Shown piece after piece: positions 33,701-44,501 of a stretch of 64,000 nucleotides of DNA. Both the position numbers and the translations under genes were made by a program. The notes under the pieces were generated by a model. That model did no database searches and was not told where the DNA came from. It was given only the letters and a program-made list of their open reading frames with translations. How positions within the stretch are numbered: the first letter of the stretch is position 1; each line of letters starts with the position of its first letter. The stretch comes from Strigamia acuminata (Eukaryota > Arthropoda > Chilopoda > Geophilomorpha > Linotaeniidae): the NCBI GenBank assembly GCA_949358305.1, contig OX442314.1, positions 24,299,060 to 24,363,059 of the forward strand, given 5' to 3'.

Positions 33701-35254
33701 GGGCTTTTGGAACGCGTTCGGGAACGCGGCCGTATATCTAGCGCGCAACGAGTGGCTGATCAAATAACGCGATTCTTCACGTGCTCGGAATCCTCTTCCG
33801 AAACAAAGTTACCGGTATCTAATTTGTCGTCGTGCGAAGTGGCTCCAAAAACTTCATCGAGTGATTCGATACCGCCAGGAGATGAGACGAGAACAGGCCA
33901 CATCTGTGCCAGGTTATGCTCTTTGCTCAAGGGACAATTACTCAAGGCCCACGAGGAAGTGGTGCGGCGCTTCGGTGGACAGGTCCACGACAAGCTGGCG
34001 AGCGAAATGTCGCCGGAAACGACTAACGGCGAAGCGGGACCTGCAAATGCGGTCGATCAAGAGGCCACGAGTGCGTTGTCGGTCGATGTGAAGGAATCGG
34101 AGGAGGAACCGGTCGACGCGGCACAAGGTGTGTGAAGTCGGAATTCTTTGCGTTTCCAATTAATTAATTAAATTGAAAAATTAAATTGCAGCGTTTACGA
34201 TGCTGGAAAATGTGCCTGACAGTCACAAGTTCAAGCTGACTATGTTTGAGCCTAACGAGGCTAAAACGTTTTTTAAAGGAGTACGGAAGGAAGTAGGTTG
34301 CCATTTGAAATGTAAAATGAATGAATTTATATTTATTGTATTTTATTTCCAGTTGAAATTGCTCAAAACATCTCTGCCCGACGGGATTTTGGTGAAAGGT
34401 TTCGAGGATCGGATGGATTTATTCTCGGTTCTTATCAAGGGACCCGCGAGAACGCCTTACGAGGACGGGGTTTTTCTATTCGACTTTCAACTCTCGCCCG
34501 ATTACCCAAAATCGCCGCCTTTATGTCATTACATCAGTTATTGTTCCGACAGACTCAATCCGAATTTATACGAGGATGGCAAAGTGTGTGTCAGTTTGCT
34601 CGGAACATGGGGCGGAAAAGTAGGAATTTAATCAATTAATCGATGATAATAATAATTACTATTATTTGTAATGCAGGGAACTGAAGTTTGGACGAGTAAT
34701 TCAAGTTTGCTACAAGTGATCGTTTCCATCCAAGGCCTAATTCTAGTGGGAGAACCGTATTTCAATGAAGCGGGTTATGAAAGACAAAAAGGCACTCAAC
34801 AAGGCCGTGAAAACAGTCGCATGTACAATGAAATGGTCGTGCTCAAATTGGTTCAATCGATGACTAAATTGGTGGCGTGTCCGCCGGAGTTGTTCAAAAG
34901 CGAAATCACGTCCCATTTCCAGCAAAATGCGTACAGGTAGGCGACATATTTCTAATCGATTGCAAACGAATGTGAACTCTTGGTTTGACTTGCAGCATGA
35001 TCCAAAGACTTCAGATTTGGTTAGAAATCTCTGAGAAGCATAACGATGCACACCCAGTGAGTCCAGCAACGCCCACGGCTTTCAAAACGCTTCACGACAA
35101 ATCTGTAGACAAAATAGACCTACCGGAGTTCCCCCTAGTCCCGGCTTCCAAGGGTTTTTGTCTCACTCTGCGGAAAAGTTTGGCTTTGTTAAAAGAGGTT
35201 TTAGCCAGTGTTGGCATCACGGACGAGCCCGCCAGTACCGCGCCTGATAGTTAA
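30729..35254 (+). CDS. UBE2O: Giant (E3-independent) ubiquitin-conjugating enzyme UBE2O, 16 exons
   Basis: Hybrid E2/E3 that ubiquitinates orphan ribosomal proteins and other basic clients directly. Exons: 30729-30950, 31007-31180, 31274-31432, 31489-31641, 31707-31822, 31887-32083, 32147-32311, 32366-32553, 32639-32865, 32976-33302, 33378-33584, 33649-34127, 34192-34292, 34353-34619, 34677-34936, 34996-35254. In frame, 1166 aa (human 1292). The N-terminal half holds the tandem SH3-like conserved regions. An acidic Ser/Asp stretch (exon 7) is followed by a Lys/Arg-rich nuclear-signal-like block (exon 8, about residues 396-430). After a further acidic segment and a variable linker, the UBC domain begins around residue 895. 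The catalytic Cys is Cys984 in [18 protein letters not shown], and the UBE2O-specific [12 protein letters not shown] follows. The last exon has decayed duplicates downstream. The start is the first ATG (MAAACKYF). Confidence 0.95.
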
Positions 35255-35899
35255 CGCCACGCCACGCTACGGAAACGCGATTTACCGCAGTGGTTTGGAT
35301 CGCCGGGGTCGACACGGGAGTCGATCGAGGGCGACCACCAAAGTGATCTTCAAAATTGACTTCTAATCATTAATTTTTCTCTATGCAAATCGAACCACGC
35401 AATTAATTTACTGCGTTCAGATCAATGGGTGATTTATTTGCTCCCAGCCCTCCCCCTTTTTCCCTTTTGTTTTTATTCAATTTATTAAGCGAGGGGGAAG
35501 AGTATGAATTAAATTTGGAAGCTCATTTCTAATGTGGATAAAACAAGAAAAAGAAATTGTATAATTAAAAGTGATATTTTTGTTTTCCAAAAACTTGATA
35601 TTTTATTTCCTCTGAATATTTCTTTCATTACACAACTTGTAATATTTAAATACTTCACATTCCACTTTGACCGATTATACTGCAGAATTCAGCTATTTTG
35701 TATTGCGCAGTTCGGGCTGTCGGCGCCAAAAATCGTCTCAGTTTGACGGAACTTAGTTAATCTTAAAGATGTCCGCAGGTAGGAAACCGTTCTTTTACTT
35801 CTTTGCACCGTTACTGCGCATGCCGTCGCCAATAATGGCTTCTGCGCTGCACGACAAATGAGTTTCGGTTTAAAATTTACTGGATCCGGTTATTAAAAC
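35255..35899. other. UBE2O 3' flank
   Basis: Downstream sequence of UBE2O with no further gene. Bases 35441-35530 (ending GAATTAAATTTGGAAGCTCATTT) recur at about 36000-36076. No AATAAA is seen in the first 600 bases; the first clear one lies in the repeated block at 35946. Confidence 0.6.
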
Positions 35900-35995
35900 G
35901 TTGCTCCTTTTCCATTGGCAGTCGAGTCATTTGGCTTGTGGTCTGAATAAAAGCGGATTCCATCACTAGGCACTGGTCAGCAAATTACGTTAATT
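35900..35995. repeat. Local repeat X, copy 1
   Basis: About 96 bp (TTTTCCATTGGCAGTCGAG through GGTCAGCAAATTACGTTAATT) recurs with few mismatches at 36973-37068. Each copy holds AATAAA followed by AGCGGATTCC. It belongs to the rearranged duplication downstream of UBE2O. Confidence 0.85.
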
Positions 35996-36160
35996 TGCCC
36001 AGCCTCCTTTATCCTCGTTTTATCGAATGTATTAAACAAGAGGGAAAAGTATGAATTAAATTTGGAAGCTCATTTTCGTTTGATCTATCTGTGTGGTTCA
36101 GTATGTTTGAGAAACAAAGTCGTTGTACGCGCTTCAGAATTGGAATTTAAGTCTCTGTTT

Positions 36161-36398
36161 ATTGCAGTTTAGTATGATCTAAAGATTTCACACTCGGTTA
36201 GAAATCTCTGTGAGAAGCATAACGATGCGCACCCAGTCACTCCAGTTTGGTAGTTTTAGTAGTGTTGTAATCACGGACGAGCCTGCCAGTTACGCTCTTG
36301 AAAGTTAGCTACGCCACACTACGGAAACACGATTTACCACAATGGTTTGAATTGTCGGGATCGACACAAGAGTCAATCGAAGGCAACCACCAAAGTGC
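36161..36398 (+). pseudogene. Decayed duplicate of UBE2O exon 16 and 3' UTR
   Basis: Resembles 34990-35360 over its whole length: it keeps an acceptor-like TTGCAG, then GGTTAGAAATCTCTG, GAGAAGCATAACGATGC, ATCACGGACGAGCC and the 3'-UTR block through CAACCACCAAAGTG. It is broken: the third codon CAA has become TAA, two bases are inserted after ATCTCTG, and about 110 bases of the exon middle are deleted. It cannot encode a UBE2O C-terminus. Confidence 0.85.
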
Positions 36399-36972
36399 AG
36401 ATCTACTACGAAGCTGATGAAGCTTAAGTTCACTGCCTCAACACAACAGGGGCCTCCAGGAACGATGTGTGTACAGTATGTGAATACATGGCGCTCTGGA
36501 AACGGTGTGGATTTTCTCTTATTGCATACTTTAGAAAGGGCACATCAACATTCTTAGCCATCGGTAACACGGGCGTCTGTGCTTTACCACAAATTAAAAT
36601 CGGTGCAAAAGCCACTGGGTGAACTTATTGAAACGATGGAGATCACATTTCCGGAGTAAATTCATTGCCGTCGCCTTAGACTTAAAAATTGCCATCATAG
36701 AAGGCGATCGGAAGTACATCAAACATGTTTTCCAACATGCACGTAATTGTTCAATATATGAAATTATTACAAGATAAATAAAACTATTTTTTACGCCATA
36801 CAAAACCCAAGTTTCTAACTTAACAAGCGCGACCGAGGCCGCCTTATTGTCGAGTTAGTCGACAAAAAGTTTGGTTAAGATTGTATTGTATTTTTAATTC
36901 GATTGGAAATTAAAAAGAGTGTGGAAGCCAAAATGATGCTCGTTAACGAGTTGTGATTTGCGCGGGTGTTGT

Positions 36973-37068
36973 GTTGCCCCTTTTCCATTTGCAGTCGAGC
37001 CATTTGGCTTGTGGTCTCAATAAAAGCGGATTCCATCGCTACGCACTGGTCAGCAAATTACGTTAATT
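36973..37068. repeat. Local repeat X, copy 2
   Basis: Second copy of the 35900-35995 block, same orientation, a handful of substitutions. It marks the far edge of the duplication downstream of UBE2O. Confidence 0.85.
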
Positions 37069-37638
37069 GCTGCCAAGGAAACTTGCCATTATCCTAAAGA
37101 CAGCAGGTGTCGAAACCAGTGCCAGAAGATGTTTCGCTTTCTTTCTTTCACTCGTTTTCTAAGAGAGACAAATGAAGGGAACGATTGAATCGAATGTGCT
37201 AAAATGAAGATTACGTGTTCTTAGTTGACTTAATTTTCCGTTTTTCTTCCGGGATGTTTGTTGACGTTCCAAGAAAATTGTAACATTGTAATGACTAACT
37301 TCCCTTTAGTTGTAGAAATTGAATATTTATTACGGATAAAATAAGTTGCAACGAACATAAATCTAGAAAATCGGAACATGTTAAAAATTCATCCTACATT
37401 TGTTTAAATTTAGCCCCATGTGCTTTGCTGCGCTGCAACAAACCAATACGATTTAAATTCTGAAATTCTGATCGGAATAAAATGCAAAATGATAATTTAA
37501 ACCGTTTTTACTGCAGCTTAAACGCCAAAATCAATTTCTCTCGACGGACTATTATTAAAATATCACATTTTATTAAATTTTTATTTATTATAAAATTGAC
37601 AAAAAAACAATTTCCTCTTTATATTTCTTTTCTCAATC

Positions 37639-37640
<2 letters not shown>

Positions 37641-37670
<30 letters not shown>
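37641..37670. repeat. A30 tract
   Basis: Thirty consecutive A. No retrocopy or SINE body could be recognised upstream and no target duplication was found, so this is noted only as a homopolymer. Confidence 0.8.
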
Positions 37671-37674
<4 letters not shown>

Positions 37675-40600
37675 GATAAAAATAAATGAAACATTCATTT
37701 GTGAGTCACTTGTTGCGGCTATCAGCAAAGTGCAATGCATCTTCAACCATCCATCAACACAGCTTCATCTTTAGGCAACGAGTCGCTGGCAGCAAAGAGC
37801 CAAACTCATGACTTTTTCATCAATGGTAATGTATCAAGTTAATTACCGAATCCTTTACATCTTTTCAATCTTTTCAATAATAAAAGTGCAGCGCCTAATA
37901 TAAATAACATTGGGAGCGACGTGGCAATGTAATCTTTGCCAACTCATCAGTTAGCGAAAGCCTTGTCAGCTATGAAAAGTGAGAAATTTCACCTGCATCG
38001 ACTGACGACAGCTTTACCCGTCAGGGGAAGCTTCGCTCGGTGCCAGGCAGAGGCCAGCCCGGAAAATTGGATGATAATGAGCCTTTTGGTTGGTGACTCG
38101 TGCGTGCGTTGCGGGTGCGTCCACTAGATAGGACACGGCGATGCTGATGGCTCTCGCTGCACCTTCCTACCCCAGTCCACAAAATGAGAAATTGTGTCCA
38201 CGACTGATTTGATTTGTCTTCCATTTCTGATCGACTTAGATGAGAAGCAGAGACTGAGATGTATCGAATCGAAGCAAGTTTAATGTTGCAGAAGCCGCCT
38301 CGCCTCTCACTCTCACTCTCACTGCGCTGCCTACTTCTCTCTCTTCTCTCTCATCTACTCTTTACACTCGGTTGAAACAGTTTGCTCGATGGAATGAGAT
38401 TTTGCACTCGCTTCATTGCAGCTCTGCAAATATTGGATCAAATGCAACTCGATACCCGACTAGAAATTATTTATTTCGACAATTTATAACGAGTATAAGT
38501 ATTCTCAATTGAACGTGCGCTGAATAGAAATCCTCTTCATATCTCAAAGCGTTGAGCTGCTAATGCAATTAGAGATGAGAGTTACGTTTGCACTGCAGGC
38601 ATGAAACTTCCCTCAAAGTTTCACGTCAATACAATACATACAATCACGTAATTAATAATTGGTGGTTGCATTCGCAACGTCGGACACAATGTGGACATTT
38701 GTTTCTGAAAGAAATGTAAAGGGAAAGACGATTTTAAAACTTTTAACTTAAAATTGCGGCTTGTAATATCTTTTACTAATCCGTAAAGCACGAGCGAAAC
38801 TCCAGACAAGTGGGCACGCTTAAAAACAAACACTAGAATGTGCGTGCAAATAGTAACAAGGATTATTAAACTCAAGCAGTATCCGCTGTTGCGTGTGTAG
38901 GAAAGAAAAGCGGTTGAAAACTAAAATTGCACAAAAATTAAATGAGAAATTTTCAAAAAAATAATTAATCTAGCGCACATATTCAGAGCGCAAGAAAAAG
39001 TGGATAGAAAAATCGATTTTGCCCAGATGGATTCTTAATGGCAGAGCGCTTGTATCTCTCCTTTGCCACTTGAAAGTTCGACTAGAGTCATAATAGTGGT
39101 GTTTGGACGACGAACAAGACGGTTTTGATGCGCCGAGCAAAATTGTAAATTGAAGTAGGAAAAAAGTAAGTGGATATTTGTGATGGCGAAAAGAAGCACA
39201 GTCGCAAAACGCAGATATCGAGTGGGCCCAGAAGGGTGATCAGCCTCTCACCAACACCAGATATGCAAATGCAAAAAGCACCAAGACTCACCGGAACGAG
39301 ATTGCAATGGCAGAACGGGGACTCGGCGAGCACGAGGCGGATTTGAACGGCAAAATATATATATGGAATTTCTATTACCGCCCACACTCATTCACTCGCT
39401 GGCAATTTGGCCTAGGGCAAAGTGGTGGCGAGATATTCTAGCAAAATCCTCCCACTGAAATGGGATTTGACTTAATCTCTGTGAATTGAGAGACGTAGAA
39501 ACCGCAAAGACGTCGTGAGGTGCGTGGCAAAAGAAATCAATTTTGTTCAAACTTCAATTCCACTGCCTTTTAGAAACCTGTTTTAAAACATGTCACACAC
39601 TCACATTTGCTGCTCGTTCAATTTGCCGTAAGACTCGTTTACGTCTCAAATATCAACAATATAAATTGGATTTCCTTTTTTTTCCCCTTTTTTAAATTCT
39701 CAAACTCAATATATCAAAATCAAATCGTACATCAACATCTCCTAAGTAAATGACAAAATAAAAAAAATATTATTCAAATATTCATGAAACATCACTCACT
39801 CAATTATAGTTTGGTTTTTGGTTGCACCTTAATTTCTGGCGCGGAATCTCGATCAAAGTAAATTCGTAACCGCAAAATAAAATGAAATAAAAGTTTTTCT
39901 TCCGACTCCCAAATCTATCATTCACAAAACTATGCCCCGAGTCGAATTTTACACACGTTCGTGGGTGATGTTTCCCTCTTGGTCAGGTCCATGTACTTTT
40001 TGTCCCCGTCCAAATGGGAAAATACTGCACGGTGACTTTTTGGCATTGCCCGTTCCAATGCGGCGGTGTCTGCGGTGCACTTCAAAGTGGACACTCACGT
40101 GATATACTGCCCAGGGCACCCATCTTGCATAGAAACAAAAAGATAAAAAAAAAAAGAAAAAGATTTATCTTTTGATATAGAAAGTTTGAATTCCCAAGAC
40201 GAACAGAAAATAAACAGGAAGTGTGTATCGTAGAGCTGCAAGTAGATTTCAATTTTCAACAAGAGGAAAAAATTAATTGTGAAGGTTACGATGTATATGG
40301 AGATAAATGTGTCCAAAAATGGACTAAATACATAAAATGAATGTTCTATGTTATTTTATCAGCAGAAATATTGTTTAACGCGTATTAACAAATGTTTATA
40401 TGTGATATTACAACATATTGGCCAAAAATACTAAATTCCTTTGAATTTAGTACAACTTGACCAAGGGATTAAGCCATCTCTCGCACCTGCACAGAGTTCA
40501 GATTAAGACAGTGATTTAATCCTGAATGTGTCTTGGCTATCCAGTTCCTGTTCTCTCCTATAAGAGAGCTAAGACCTGTGTATCCAGTTCCTGTTGAACA

Positions 40601-43600
40601 CCTGGGATTCCTCTAATGAGAAAAGTGTCCTGTGTGTCCAGTTCCTGTTTCGTCATGGCAGAATCTGTTTAACAATCTTGTTGTCCTTCGCATGACTGTG
40701 GTCCCGTTCGGGGTGAATTCATCTTCCTTCATTTAATACATTGTGTTAATTTGGCCATTTATCGGTCTAGATATTTATATAAATTTATATTTACTTAAAT
40801 AAATGTTAACTCACTTCATTTTATCTCTTGCACACAAAGTTCACAGGTTCCCTATACTTATCTCGCAATATGATAGGTGATGATTTAGCTAATTATTGAT
40901 GAAATATTAGCACTAGTCCGCCATCGTCACAAATAAATAGAAAAAAGAAGAAGAGGACTTGGGGTGAGTGAAGACTGGATGAAATTGCATCAGAAAGATA
41001 AGGCATTGAAGCAGATAGAGTGAGTCTCGACTCACGACAGAGGGCAGAATCTGTCATGCGGGTTAAAGAGGTAGAAGAGCAGAGATAAAACACGAGACTC
41101 GACTGATAACGAGCATCTCTTACTTACTACAAATATTCCTTTATTTTTCGTGTAATTTGTGATCCGAGTCGATGGTCGGTGCTGGGTTTACTTTGATTTA
41201 CCATTGTTCGTTTCGTGTGGCGCGAGGAGCTTGTTATCACACTCGAGAGGTCTACGACCAAGCCACGCAAGAGCACAAAGAAAGAGGGGACGGATTGCAA
41301 TCAATCGTCTTTTCCTGGTCACTTGAATGGTAAATAGAAGGTGGTGTGTGTCTTGTGTCGTCTTTCAAACTTTCTTCTGAAACATTAAGTAAATTGAGAA
41401 GAGAAAGAGATGCGATGCCATCAATCCTTTTCTTTCCCTCTTTACACTCGTCTTTCTTCTTTTAAATTTCTCGCCTTTTTCCGAGGAATTCCAATCGATT
41501 TATTAAAAACAGATTGTTTTCCATCCTCATGTTATTCCAATTTAATTCCCTCGAGAAGAAGTGAGAGATGTTTTTCCTCTCGCCAACAACATAGAGGTTT
41601 GAAAAAATAAGAGAGATGCTGAGCGGTGATAAGATGCTGGGAGAGTGCGTGATAGGTTAGTGACGACATGGCTGATGATGAGAAAGTCTCTCTGGAGAAT
41701 GCCGACTCGTAAACACCACTTACTCCCACAACAACCTAACACAGTTAAGAAAAAATAAAAGAAGAAGATGGGAAATTAAAAGAAGAAAATGTTGCGCTAC
41801 TTACTTGGCAATATTCAACATGATTTGCAACGCGGCTGCATCGAGAGAAATTCCGCAGTGTTTTCACGCATAAATAAATTGTCACAATTAAATTTCTAAA
41901 AAAAAAAAAGAAGAAAAAAATGGAAATTGAAGCAAATTTTTTTTCATCGTCTGCACTTTGATTAATAAAAAGTTTGATTTATTAAAAATGTTTATTCTAT
42001 GAATTATTCGCACATTTTCTCACCGCCAGTGTAATTAGTAGCACTGTGCATGAATGAGGTCTGTTAAGAGAGTCTTTAAACATTTAAAGCATTTTAATTT
42101 TAAGCGCATAAGATAAAATTAAAGCGACCCAATTGAAAACGATTTGTCGGTAAACGAACCAAGAAAAATAATTTAAACCGACAAATAAAAACACTAAGAG
42201 TCCACTAACAAATAAATCAATAAAAGCACTGAGAATCTCAACATTATGATAACAGATTCTGTTGATTTTCCACTCGAACAAAGCAACAAATCCGTAAAAT
42301 ATTCTGCAGATGGTTAGTGTAGCAAACTAAATTGAACCGTTGATTTGCAACCTTCGATCCGTTTGTAGCCGCCAGTCTAAACCCAATCGAGTGGTAACAA
42401 AAAAAAAGAAAGAAAAAAAAAGATTTTTCTGTCACCAGAGAGTGTGGAAGGGAAAGTGAATTCCAAGAGTGATTGCAGAGCCAATCGAATGAGTGAGACC
42501 ATCACCGCCAACCTAATGACTTCCTGCACCAATATTTTTCTCGGCTCTTGTGGTCGCTTTACTTCTTATCTCGACCATCAATGACGGACGAGTTGGTGTT
42601 GGTGGTGTACCTTCCTTTCGCCCACTTTTTCGCATCTTTTAACAACTTTTTCTACCCATCGCGATGCCCGAGATAAAGCCAGACCCGGCAAACAACCGGC
42701 AGCACACCTCCATTTGTACCGGCAAAAACACAGCTTTCCTTTCCCCACTCTCTCTGTCAACGCGTATGGAAACTGGAATAAAAATGACAAATTGAAATCG
42801 ATCGAGCATTGTGTCTAAACATGTGCCTGTCATCAGTCAACTCAGCTGCTAGTTCAATAACCTGTCACTAAAATAAGACTTTGATCTTAGTCGGAGGAAG
42901 ATGCAACCAACACCATTCGCTGCCCACTCTAAGACTACGCGAATCGATCGTCCAGACAAGTTTTGTTTGATGGATTGCTTTCTGCCGATTCTTATTCATC
43001 TTCGAAAAGAACTTTTTTTCTTCCTTTTTCTTTCCTATGTCTGTGTGCCGAGAGGCTTTTCCATCTTATCGATTCCAGAAACAGAACAGGAGGATGAAAG
43101 CGAAGCAGCCAGCTTCAAAATCCGACTTTGTATCCGTGTTGACATAATTAGGTCGGGCAGACAAGTGTTAATGATGTAAACAAAAGGGGTCGAGGGTTGT
43201 TTGAATAAGCAAACCGTTTAAAAGTATGCGTCATGTGTGATTATTATCGATCTTTGCCCATCGCTAAATACCCTTATCGAGACTGCGGCAAAAGTTTGTT
43301 CGATCTCCGAGTAAACTCAACGGACGAGACAACACCTGCTCCGAATTAAATTCCTGGTCTCTGCGATGTTGGAAAGCCCACCGCAAAGACGCAGGGACAC
43401 AATTCATTTTCTTTTCTATTTTCACGTGCGAATGCACATTCGAGGATGTAAACCAACTTGATCTTAACGCTGTGCAGTTTGGTTCTACTCACATCCAGAA
43501 AAGTTGAATGCAAGTTTGTTGTTTGCTGGTGCGACACAAAATTACCTCCATCATCTGCGAGAATATTCGGTAACATTTTTGAATTAAGGTCGATCGATGC

Positions 43601-43937
43601 ATTTGTTGTCGGGCACCGCGTCGTAAGGCCATCTGGCGGTATGCAGCGGAGCAGCCAATTTATTTCAATTTATTAAAAACCAACACGGGTCGACTTTAAT
43701 TCTCCGCGAGACGTCTTGAAAGTGAAGGCAGGTGAGGTGCATGTTCGAGGTGTCTTTGGCACGTGATGGCGATTTAATCCTCACGGTCCGGTGGCACGTA
43801 TGATAAATTACACTTTCTCGATGGGAATTAATGAAAGCTCAGCGTGCTGTTGTACACATTGTGCGCAAACTTTTTGAAAGCTTGTTTCCGTGATTAGGAA
43901 ATAGTGTTTGATGGAATGTTTAGCTTCGTCTAATAAT

Positions 43938-43995
43938 AGGTAATAATAATAATAATAGGTAATAATAATAATGATGATGATGACGATGATAAAGG
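43938..43995. repeat. AAT/GAT trinucleotide microsatellites
   Basis: AATAATAGGT blocks followed by ATGATGATGATGACGATGAT. Simple repeat about 400 bases upstream of the orphan signal-peptide exon. Confidence 0.85.
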
Positions 43996-44410
43996 AAAAT
44001 AAAACGGTCGGGTGTTTTCTGGCAGTCGCGCCCATCGTTTGTTGTTTTGGGGCTGCAAAATAAATCGTCAAAGGACACTGAACCAGCACCAGGGATTTGT
44101 GGAAATTTACGATCGGAGCACCCGTCGAGTTTGCCTTGCATTAAATTGATGGAGGAGGCGCATTTTTAATTTTGTTTCTCCTCGCCACGCAAGCCGTGCT
44201 CATCGCACCACAACAGCAGCAGACCAGGCTCGAAACGACGCATGCGCGTCGAGCGGTCGGATCGGTGAGCCCGTTCGAATCTTTGTCCTCCGCTTATGGG
44301 CAGGTAGGAGTGAGTCAAACCTCGAGGAATGCTCACACCGACACATGGATACGGCAGAGTGGACGGAGACACGGACCACCACCGACACTTTCCCCTCCAA
44401 ACCGGCACGG

Positions 44411-44501
44411 ATGGGAAACGCCAAACGCGCAGCCTTCCTCATCACGCTCGGCGGATTGATGCTGCTACTCGCTCTGGTGGACGGCAACCCCATCAGCAAA
44501 G
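44411..44501 (+). CDS. Orphan first coding exon with signal peptide (partial gene)
   Basis: ATG at 44411 encodes MGNAKRAAFLITLGG, then a Leu-rich core LMLLLALVDG, then NPISK. This is a textbook secretory signal peptide (basic N-region, hydrophobic core, likely cleavage after the Gly of VDG). The exon ends at AAAG followed by GTAAGT (44502), leaving phase 1. An in-frame ATG at 44345 would add 22 polar residues in front and is a less likely start. The flanking 44160-44410 is unusually GC/CpG-rich for this window and fits a 5' UTR/promoter. The rest of the gene is not identified; a secreted or membrane protein, hormone or neuropeptide precursor are all possible. Confidence 0.5.

Larger units (their letters stand above)
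37069..44160. other. Gene-poor stretch
   Basis: I find no gene I can support. It contains a CTCTCA microsatellite (about 38305-38360), three spaced copies of TATCCAGTTCCTGTT-like sequence (about 40535-40650), poly-A/T runs and, near 43938-43995, AATAAT and GATGAT microsatellites. A possible 25-base minus-strand exon at 40098-40122 is described among the findings. Confidence 0.5.

Noticed and set aside
37475-37670. Retroposed copy ending in A30
   Set aside because: No recognisable coding or SINE body and no flanking duplication.
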